A DNA stretch of 64,000 bases. It comes from Desulfosarcinaceae bacterium. Lineage in GTDB: Bacteria > Desulfobacterota > Desulfobacteria > Desulfobacterales > Desulfosarcinaceae. Made by a program: the position numbers and the translations under genes. The notes beneath the pieces were generated by a model. That model saw nothing but the letters and a program-made list of their open reading frames with translations. It had not been told where the DNA came from and searched no databases. Position 1 is the stretch's first letter. Each line of letters opens with the position of its first letter. The stretch covers positions 18,300 through 82,299 of the forward strand of contig JASJCL010000009.1 in NCBI GenBank assembly GCA_030066015.1. The letters run 5' to 3'. This document shows positions 53,112 through 60,178 of this stretch, in pieces.

Positions 53112-53128
53112 TTGGCAAGGCTTTTGCG
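53112..53128 (+). promoter_or_regulatory. Sigma-54 (-24/-12) promoter before the zinc-ribbon gene
   Basis: TTGGCA at 53112-53117 and TTGC at 53124-53127. The invariant GG (53114-53115) and GC (53126-53127) are exactly 10 bases apart. Transcription would start near 53139, about 20 bases before the GTG at 53160. The adjacent upstream gene is a sigma-54 activator. Confidence 0.78.
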
Positions 53129-53159
53129 GTTACCTCCGGTAGCAATGTGGAGGTGACCC

Positions 53160-53366
53160 GTGAAGGTGGTATGTCCAGCCTGTGACGTCAAACAAAATAT
53201 GCGCCCCGATGAGTTGATGGGCCGATTCTTTATCTGCCGCCGATGTGGCCAGATAAGTCGCTGGGAATCCACGTCTACCAAGTCGCAGAATCGCGGTCCA
53301 GGTGCTCCCTCGCGCAAGCGGGCTGCTCCGCAGCGGCCGCGACGCGTCCGGCCGCAACAGACCTGA
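53160..53366 (+). CDS. Small zinc-ribbon protein under the sigma-54 promoter
   Basis: 68 residues starting MKVVCPACDVKQNMRPDELMG and continuing FICRRCGQ: two CxxC pairs 20 residues apart, as in MJ0042-type zinc ribbons. The rest is a very basic, Arg/Pro/Gln-rich tail, which suggests nucleic-acid binding or disorder. The GTG start has GGAGGTGA just before it. It is the first gene after the -24/-12 promoter. Function unknown. Confidence 0.68.
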   Translation: MKVVCPACDVKQNMRPDELMGRFFICRRCGQISRWESTSTKSQNRGPGAPSRKRAAPQRPRRVRPQQT

Positions 53367-53667
53367 TGCGGAAGGGACGTCACCAGCGCTGCTGGGTCAA
53401 ATCCCCCCATGTGGTGGAATTCCCCCGTCCCGTTGAGGATGTCGGCATTGCTACAGAAGGCTTCAGCGCGTTATCAGCGCTTCCAGCAGGCGCTCCGCCC
53501 GATATGAAGGGATTCCATGGCGGGAGCGATCTGCGTGGCATCCAATTTGATAATCAAACCTTGCATTTGCGGTTGAGGCGCTTACCTTGCGAATCAATCC
53601 ACAAATTGAACCACTTCCCTTCGAACCACCCCTAACCAACGCAGACCCCAATTACGGAGGAGAGAAG
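53367..53667 (+). other. Gap between zinc-ribbon and VWA/OmpA lipoprotein genes
   Basis: 301 bp. No convincing gene; longer frames here are out of family and lack ribosome sites. It ends with GGAGGAGAG, the ribosome site of the next gene. The stretch may be a long leader if both genes are read from the sigma-54 promoter. Confidence 0.45.
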
Positions 53668-55011
53668 ATGAAAAATTTGTTGAAACTTTCGATTTTGGTG
53701 TTGGCGGCGGCGGGCCTGGCAGCCTGTGCCGCCCCCCAGTCCATGGCACCTTTCAGTCCCCAAAAAATCGACGCCGAAGGATACGCCCAGAAAGTGGACA
53801 ATCTGCTGGTTGTCCTGGACGCCTCGTCCTCCATGGGGAATCTGGACAACGGCTATCGAAAATATGACCTGGCCACTGGCGTTGTCCAACGCCTCAACCA
53901 GACCCTGCCAGCGCTCGACCTGACCGCCGGATTGCGCACCTTCGGACATGCCGCCAGTATTAGCAAGGCCCCCACGATGCTGGCCAGCGGCATGGCGCCC
54001 TACACCAAAACACTCTTGCCCGATGGACTGGCCAAAGTGCCCAAAGCCGGCGGCGTTAGTCCGCTATCCACTGCGCTGGACGCCGCTGGCCAGGAACTTG
54101 GCGGGCTTCGAGGCAAGACGGCCCTCATCGTGATCTCTGACGGTGCAGACATGGGTATGGCACCGGTGGCCGCTGCCGAAGGCCTGGTGAAGGCCTATGG
54201 AGACGATCTTTGCATTCAAAGCGTTCAGGTGGGCAAGGATCCTGCGGGTGCCCTCCTGATGGAGAAGATTGCCGCGGCATCCAGCTGTGGAGGATTCCAG
54301 AACGCCGATGCCATCCTCACCAGCGGCGGCATGGCCAGTTTTGTGCAGAACGTATTTCTGGGTGAGAAGTTGGACAGCGACGGCGACGGCGTGGCCGATG
54401 CCATGGACCAATGTGCCGGAACGCCGGCCGGTGTGATGGTCGATGGCAATGGTTGTCCTGTCGATACGGATGGCGACGGCGTGGCCGACTACTTGGACAA
54501 ATGCCCCGACACGCCCGCTGGTGCGGCGGTTGATGGCAATGGCTGTCCCGTCGATACGGATGGCGATGGTGTGGCCGACTACTTGGACAAATGCCCCGGT
54601 ACGCCCGCCGGCATGATCGTGGATGCTGAAGGCTGCCCCAAGGCCACCAAGAGCGCGAAAGTGACGGCGGCCGGCACCTGGCTTTATGAAGATATCCGCT
54701 TTGCCAATGGCAAGGCCGACCTCGCGGCCAGCTCCACCCCCGTTCTCCAGGAGATTGCGACGGCCATGAAGGCCAACCCCGAGGTCAGGGTAGAGATCCA
54801 GGGGCATACCGACAGCCGCGGCAGCCTGGCCTTCAACGAGCGGCTCAGCCAGCAGCGGGCCGATGCGGTGCGCAACTACCTCATCGACCAGGGGATCGCG
54901 CCGGAGCGCATGACGGCCAGAGGCTACGGACCCCACAGGCCCATCGCCGACAACGACACGGCCGACGGCCGGGCCCAGAACCGGCGTGTGGAGCTCAAAC
55001 CCTTGAACTAG
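53668..55011 (+). CDS. Lipoprotein with VWA, TSP3 repeats and OmpA domain
   Basis: 447 residues. The lipobox LAAC ends the signal peptide, with C20 lipidated. A von Willebrand A domain follows (about 42-230), with the MIDAS start DASSSM at 51-56 and ALIVISDGADMG. Three calcium-binding thrombospondin-3 repeats come next (236-325; DTDGDGVADYLDKCP). The end is a peptidoglycan-binding OmpA domain (about 335-447) with GHTDSRGSLAFNERLSQQRADAV. Probably bridges the outer membrane and the wall, and may bind a partner through its MIDAS. GGAGGAG precedes the ATG. A strong terminator follows. Confidence 0.92.
   Translation: MKNLLKLSILVLAAAGLAACAAPQSMAPFSPQKIDAEGYAQKVDNLLVVLDASSSMGNLDNGYRKYDLATGVVQRLNQTLPALDLTAGLRTFGHAASISKAPTMLASGMAPYTKTLLPDGLAKVPKAGGVSPLSTALDAAGQELGGLRGKTALIVISDGADMGMAPVAAAEGLVKAYGDDLCIQSVQVGKDPAGALLMEKIAAASSCGGFQNADAILTSGGMASFVQNVFLGEKLDSDGDGVADAMDQCAGTPAGVMVDGNGCPVDTDGDGVADYLDKCPDTPAGAAVDGNGCPVDTDGDGVADYLDKCPGTPAGMIVDAEGCPKATKSAKVTAAGTWLYEDIRFANGKADLAASSTPVLQEIATAMKANPEVRVEIQGHTDSRGSLAFNERLSQQRADAVRNYLIDQGIAPERMTARGYGPHRPIADNDTADGRAQNRRVELKPLN
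54373..54642 (+). repeat. Three 90-bp in-frame repeats encoding TSP3 units
   Basis: Tandem units at 54373-54462, 54463-54552 and 54553-54642 each encode 30 residues. Units two and three are nearly identical in DNA over their first half, indicating recent duplication or gene conversion. Confidence 0.9.
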
Positions 55012-55049
55012 GTGACCGGCTTGTGTTGTCCGTCGGTTACGTGTAAAAC

Positions 55050-55096
55050 GGGACACCTGGTGCCGCCATCCACGGGCACTGGGTGTCCCATTTTTT
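55050..55096 (+). terminator. Rho-independent terminator after the VWA/OmpA gene
   Basis: Long stem with GGGACACC pairing to GGTGTCCC and a further short GGTGC/GCACT pairing above, then ATTTTTT. It lies 39 bases after the stop at 55011. Confidence 0.88.
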
Positions 55097-55137
55097 CGCT
55101 ATCCCCCTGACCACTCAGGCACAAGAAGAGGTGGGCT

Positions 55138-55803
55138 ATGCTCCCTTGCAAACGCTTACTGCCAAATCGCCCCGCTCTCCTTGTTCTTCTCCTGACGATG
55201 GTGCTTCTGGCCGGCTGTCAAAGCACTTACTACGCCGTCTGGGAAACACTGGGCAAAGAGAAACGGCACCTCCTCAAGGACAACGTGGCCAAGGCCCAGG
55301 AGGAGCAGGAGGCTGCCGCCGAGCAGTTCAGCGACACCCTCAGTCGGCTCAAGGCCACCTACGGCTTTGACGGCGGCGAGTTGGAGAGCGTCTATGACAA
55401 GCTCAAGCGGGACCACGAGGATTGCGAGGCGCGCGCAGAAGCGGTTCGCGACCGCATCGACGCGGTCGATGAGATCGGCGAGGACCTCTTTGCCGAGTGG
55501 GCGCGGGAGATCGATCTCATCTCCAGTCCCGATCTCAAACGTCAGAGCCGCCAGTCTCTGTCCGACACCCGGCGGCGCTTCAAACGGCTGCAGACGGCCA
55601 TGGCGCGCGCCGAGGCCAGCATGAATCCGGTATTGACCACCCTGCGCGACCAGGTCCTCCACCTCAAGCACCACCTCAATGCACGTGCCATCTCCGCGTT
55701 AAAAAAGGAGGTGGGGGCCATCGAAGGAGACATCGAGATTCTGGTGCGTGACATGCAGCGATCCATTGAAGAAGCCAAGGCCTTCCTCGACAGCATGGGG
55801 TAA
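55138..55803 (+). CDS. DUF2959 lipoprotein
   Basis: 221 residues. A lipobox LAGC gives a lipidated C27. The mature protein starts QSTYYAVWETLGKEKRHLL, the DUF2959 signature, and is helical throughout (QEEQEAAAEQFSDTLSRLKATYGFDGGELE, RRFKRLQTAMARAE). Role unknown; the Lys/Glu coiled-coil content suggests an envelope scaffold. It is preceded by a terminator, so it needs its own promoter or readthrough; I did not find a clear one. Confidence 0.85.
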   Translation: MLPCKRLLPNRPALLVLLLTMVLLAGCQSTYYAVWETLGKEKRHLLKDNVAKAQEEQEAAAEQFSDTLSRLKATYGFDGGELESVYDKLKRDHEDCEARAEAVRDRIDAVDEIGEDLFAEWAREIDLISSPDLKRQSRQSLSDTRRRFKRLQTAMARAEASMNPVLTTLRDQVLHLKHHLNARAISALKKEVGAIEGDIEILVRDMQRSIEEAKAFLDSMG

Positions 55804-55891
55804 GCATCCCCCCGCCGCTTTATGCGGCGGCTACTGCCCTAAGCCGTACTCAAAGCGCGGTCGGACGCTGCCATTATCCTGATGGGCTGAG

Positions 55892-58800
55892 ATGAATGTC
55901 CGGGTCAAACCCGCTATGCGCAAAACACTGAAACTGACGGCGATTGGGCTGGCCGGTCTGACGTTGCTTGCGGGATGCCTCACCCTCGGCGCCATCGGCC
56001 TCATCAATACCGATCTGGCCCGCCGGACCCTCCTCGGCCATGTCAATGCCCGCCTGAACGGCCGGTTAAGCGTCGAAAATCACCGCCTGGCCCTTTTTCG
56101 CAGCCGGCTGGAGCTGCAGGAGGTGGTGCTGCTGGCGCCCAACACTGATCCACTGGTCGAACTGGACCGTTTGGTGGTCGACTGGCGCTGGCGCGATCTT
56201 CTGAAAGGCACCCTATACTTGTCGGAGGTGGCCCTCGATGCACCGCGCGGCTATCTGGTCGTCGATGCCGATGGGCGCCTCAACCTGCTGGAGGCCTTCC
56301 CCATCGACACCGACGTGGCGCCGTCGACGTCGGACACATCTCCGGACAGGGGCAAGTTGCCCATCAACATCGTCCTTGGCGATCTGCATCTGCAACACGG
56401 CCGTCTCGACTATCGCGATCTGCCCTCGGGTCTGCACCTCCGTCTGGCGGACCTGGCGGCCGATGCCGATGCCGATCTCCACGCACAGAGGGGGCGCCTC
56501 AACCTTCGTCTGGCCGGATTGGATATCGGAACGCCACGATTCGATACCCACATCTCCGCGGTCGACCTTCGGGCCGCCCTCGCAGCGGAAACCCTCCATC
56601 TGCAACAGCTCTCCATCACGACCGAACAGCAGCAGGGGCGACTGCAGGCCCAGGGACGCGCAGAGGGCTTTGGCCCGGAAGCGCGCCTGGACTTCAGGCT
56701 CACCCTTGATGGTGAGTTGGCCCAGTGGAACGCGTTCCTTCCCGCTGACCGGCCCTTGAAGGGGCCACTTTCCGCCGAGCTGTCATTAACGGGCCTGCTC
56801 GGCGATCCCACCGTCCGGTTGAAGGCTTTTTACGGTGGTGGCCATCTGGCAGGTGTGGCAATGCGGGCTGCCAAGGTAGACCTTGGCCTGAAGGAACGCC
56901 AACTGACGCTTTCTGAAGTGACGCTCCAACCCGCTGATGGGGAGCTCGCCGTGACCGGCGAGGTGGACCTGCGCGCGGTCTGGCCAAAGGGGTTCCTCAG
57001 CTCACCCATCCACTGGGACCAGCTGCGCTACCAATTGGCGCTGAGGGCCCATCAGCTGCCCTTACACCTGTTGCCCCAACTGCCGGCGGGCTATGGCGGT
57101 CGGCTGGGGGCCGAAGTTGCGCTCAGCGGCAGCGGCATCGCACCCCATACGGCGGTCGGAGCGGGTAACCAACACCCGTCTTCCCATGCCGATCTCAGCG
57201 GCACGCTCACCGTGAGCGACGGTCAGACGCCGCTAGCGGGCACCCCCGTAGCGGCCACCATCGCCACCGACACCCGCCTGACCGGCGGACAGTTGGAAGT
57301 GGTCCGCTTGGCGTTGACCGCACCGGAAGCGACCCTCGCCGCCCACGGGCTCCTCGACGTGAATGCGGCCAAGGTGTCCGCCGAGATGCAGCTCCACGCG
57401 GCGGATCTGAGCCGCTTGCAATCCCTGGCCGGCCTCGAACACCTGACCGGAGAGATCAAGGGAGACTTCACGGTGACGGGTCACCTGAACCGCCCTGAGG
57501 TCCGCTTCAACTTGGATGGCAGAAACCTTGCCGCCCAAGCGATTACCCTCGGGGACCTGGCGTTGGCCGGCAACCTCTCCCAAAAGGGCGAATTGGCGAT
57601 CGAACGCTTCGCGTTGATCAACCAGGCATCCCGCATCGATGCCCAGGGACGACTGCAGCTGCCCATGGATGGCAACGCCGCCCCGGACCAGCAGCCACTG
57701 GAAGCGACCTTGATGCTCCAGACGGTAACGGCCGCCGATTTCGTGGCCGTCGATTTGGCCCAAGGGCAGTTGGACGGAAAGGTCGAGCTGGGGGGCACCC
57801 TGGGCCGTCCCTTGGCCGAAGCAAGGCTGACGGGTCAGCGTGTAGCGGTGGCAGACACGACCTTGGGAGATTTGGCCCTCGTGGCGCGCATAGAGGACGG
57901 TGTGGCCCGCATCCTGGAGCTGACCCTGCGAAATGGTGACTCCCGGCTGACTATCGACGGCGAGGTGAGCCTTTACGATCCTGCCGGTCTGTCAGCGCTG
58001 GAGGACCCCAGCTTCCGCCTGGATATCGAGGCGCCCGTGCTGGAGATCAGTGATTTCTATGGACAGGCCCAGGGGCGACTCTCCCTGGAGGGGGCGCTGA
58101 AGGGCAGCCGCTCGGCACCGACCGCCGAGCTGCGCATCCAAGGAGGCGAGCTCCTGGCCGCGGGCCAGCGCATCACTGAACTCGGGTTGGAACTCGGTTT
58201 TGCTGACCATCGTCTGACCGTGGATCGTTTGGTACTGGCCCTGGCCGAGGACGCCCGCATCGAAGGCAATGGCTGGCTGGGGGTGACGTCCGGCAGGCCT
58301 TATGAAGTGTCTCTACACAGCACGGGGATTCCCCTGGCCCGCATCGCCGCCCTCCAGGACCAGGAGGCTGTGGCGGGTCACCTTTCCTTCGAGATCAAGG
58401 GGGACGGCCACCTGAGTGACCCGGCCTTGGAAGGGGATATCCGGTTCACCGAGATGCAGCTCAACCAGAAGCCGATCGACGACGGTCACCTCCGGTTGAC
58501 GGTCGCCGAAGGTCAAGCCAGCGTGACGGGCGGGCTCAATTTCGACATCGATGCCAGCTACCGCTGGGCCAGCCAGGCCTTGGAGGTGGCCCTAACCTTT
58601 GAAGACACCGAACTGGCCCCCTACCTGACCGCCTTGGGCCAGCCGGACCTGGCCGGTAAGATGGACGGCGCGGTTCGGGCCCAGGGGGATTTGAGCCAAC
58701 CGAAGAATTTCGAGGCCCAAATCGACCTGGCGGGGATCTCTCTGACTTACAAGGGGCAGCCCCTGCTCTCCGCCAGCGCCCTCCAGGCCGACCTGGCCGA

Positions 58801-60178
58801 GCAGACCCTGCGACTGCGCCCCATCCGCCTGCGCCTGCTCGAAGAGGGCATCCTCGCGGCATCCGGTGAGATGAGCGTCACCGAGGTGCGTGAGCTGCGA
58901 GTCGATGGTCAGCTGCCCTTGGCGGTGGTCAACCCCTTCCTCGGAGAGAGCAGCGATCTGGCGGGACAGGCCGATCTGCAGCTCTCCCTGGCCGGTGAAT
59001 GGAAAGCGCCCCGCATCGATGCCACGATCTCCTTCGATGCGGTGGGCATGACCCTGCCGCTGACCTTTCAGAAACTTCACCAAGTGCGCGGCAACCTCCG
59101 CTACGATGGGCAATTGCTGGCCATCGAGACGCTGACCGGCCAACTGGACGACGGCCGTTTTGCGCTCGACGGGCGAGCGACGATCCAGGGGACCGAGCTC
59201 CAAGAGGCCGACCTCTCCTTCGAAGCGCGTCAACTGCCCGTCGTGGTCCCCGACACACTGGACTTGAAGCTCGACAGCGATCTGCGACTCGTGGGCAACA
59301 TGACAGCGGCCAGCCTCAATGGCGACGTGACCCTGCTGGAAGGACTCTACTACAAGGACGTCAAGCTGAACCTTTTCAAGGCCGCCACCACCCGGCGACG
59401 GGCCCAGACGCCGCCCGCGGTAGCCGAACCGAATCCCACGCTCGAAGCAGTTTCTCTGGACGTCCGCATCGGCCACCGACGGCCTTTTTTCGTGAACAAC
59501 AATCTGGCCGATCTCCAACTGGCCCCCGACCTCCAGGTGGGCGGCACCCTGGCGCAGCCCGTCATCTCGGGCCGCGCTCAAGTCACGGAGGGAGAACTAT
59601 CCTACCAGCGGAAGACATTTGTCATCAACCGTGGTGTGATCGACTTTATCGACCCCTATCGCATCGTTCCGGAGGTGGAAGTGGCCAGCGAGACGCGGGT
59701 GCGGGACTGGTTGATCACGTTGGATGTGAGCGGCACGCCGGACGCGCTCTTGTTCAAGCTAGCCTCCGACCCGCCGGAGGAGGATAATGATATTCTCTCT
59801 CTGCTGCTTCTGGGGCGAACCTCTCGGGAGCTGATCGCAGGGGAGGGGGGCAGTAATCAATCCACCCAGCAGATGTTGGCCAATCTCGCGGCCTCCACCA
59901 TGGGAGAGGATCTCAAGCGGGTGGCCGGCGTCGACATCCTCGAGGTGGATACCGCCAATGACGCGGAGGACCCCAACAGCGAACGCATCCAGGTAACAGT
60001 GGGAAAGAAGCTCTCCCGTCGCATGACGCTCAAGTATGCCCTTGAATCCAAGGCCGGCTTCTTCACACGCCGGGTGATTTCGGAATACAAACTCATCGAT
60101 GAACTGGCGGCGACGGGGTTTCAGGACAGCGAAGGGATGTTCGGCGGCGAGCTTCTCTTTCGGCTGGAGTTTCGCTGA
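55892..60178 (+). CDS. tamB: TamB/AsmA-superfamily envelope protein
   Basis: 1428 residues. A signal anchor covers about 9-38, then a very long beta-rich periplasmic chain of repeated short strands with no enzymatic motif. The last 350 residues form the TamB (DUF490) C-terminal domain with QVGGTLAQPVISGRAQVTEGELSYQRKTFVI-type strands and GVIDFIDPYRI. Such proteins are thought to form grooves carrying phospholipid between membranes, or to assist outer-membrane protein insertion with TamA. Its TGA overlaps the ATG of the Omp85 gene by one base. Start at 55892 is the first ATG; residue 9 (55916) is an alternative. Confidence 0.92.
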   Translation: MNVRVKPAMRKTLKLTAIGLAGLTLLAGCLTLGAIGLINTDLARRTLLGHVNARLNGRLSVENHRLALFRSRLELQEVVLLAPNTDPLVELDRLVVDWRWRDLLKGTLYLSEVALDAPRGYLVVDADGRLNLLEAFPIDTDVAPSTSDTSPDRGKLPINIVLGDLHLQHGRLDYRDLPSGLHLRLADLAADADADLHAQRGRLNLRLAGLDIGTPRFDTHISAVDLRAALAAETLHLQQLSITTEQQQGRLQAQGRAEGFGPEARLDFRLTLDGELAQWNAFLPADRPLKGPLSAELSLTGLLGDPTVRLKAFYGGGHLAGVAMRAAKVDLGLKERQLTLSEVTLQPADGELAVTGEVDLRAVWPKGFLSSPIHWDQLRYQLALRAHQLPLHLLPQLPAGYGGRLGAEVALSGSGIAPHTAVGAGNQHPSSHADLSGTLTVSDGQTPLAGTPVAATIATDTRLTGGQLEVVRLALTAPEATLAAHGLLDVNAAKVSAEMQLHAADLSRLQSLAGLEHLTGEIKGDFTVTGHLNRPEVRFNLDGRNLAAQAITLGDLALAGNLSQKGELAIERFALINQASRIDAQGRLQLPMDGNAAPDQQPLEATLMLQTVTAADFVAVDLAQGQLDGKVELGGTLGRPLAEARLTGQRVAVADTTLGDLALVARIEDGVARILELTLRNGDSRLTIDGEVSLYDPAGLSALEDPSFRLDIEAPVLEISDFYGQAQGRLSLEGALKGSRSAPTAELRIQGGELLAAGQRITELGLELGFADHRLTVDRLVLALAEDARIEGNGWLGVTSGRPYEVSLHSTGIPLARIAALQDQEAVAGHLSFEIKGDGHLSDPALEGDIRFTEMQLNQKPIDDGHLRLTVAEGQASVTGGLNFDIDASYRWASQALEVALTFEDTELAPYLTALGQPDLAGKMDGAVRAQGDLSQPKNFEAQIDLAGISLTYKGQPLLSASALQADLAEQTLRLRPIRLRLLEEGILAASGEMSVTEVRELRVDGQLPLAVVNPFLGESSDLAGQADLQLSLAGEWKAPRIDATISFDAVGMTLPLTFQKLHQVRGNLRYDGQLLAIETLTGQLDDGRFALDGRATIQGTELQEADLSFEARQLPVVVPDTLDLKLDSDLRLVGNMTAASLNGDVTLLEGLYYKDVKLNLFKAATTRRRAQTPPAVAEPNPTLEAVSLDVRIGHRRPFFVNNNLADLQLAPDLQVGGTLAQPVISGRAQVTEGELSYQRKTFVINRGVIDFIDPYRIVPEVEVASETRVRDWLITLDVSGTPDALLFKLASDPPEEDNDILSLLLLGRTSRELIAGEGGSNQSTQQMLANLAASTMGEDLKRVAGVDILEVDTANDAEDPNSERIQVTVGKKLSRRMTLKYALESKAGFFTRRVISEYKLIDELAATGFQDSEGMFGGELLFRLEFR

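Noticed and set aside
53535..53551. Possible third -24/-12 promoter before the VWA/OmpA lipoprotein
   Set aside because: The GG is followed after 10 bases by GA, not GC, so the -12 element is broken.
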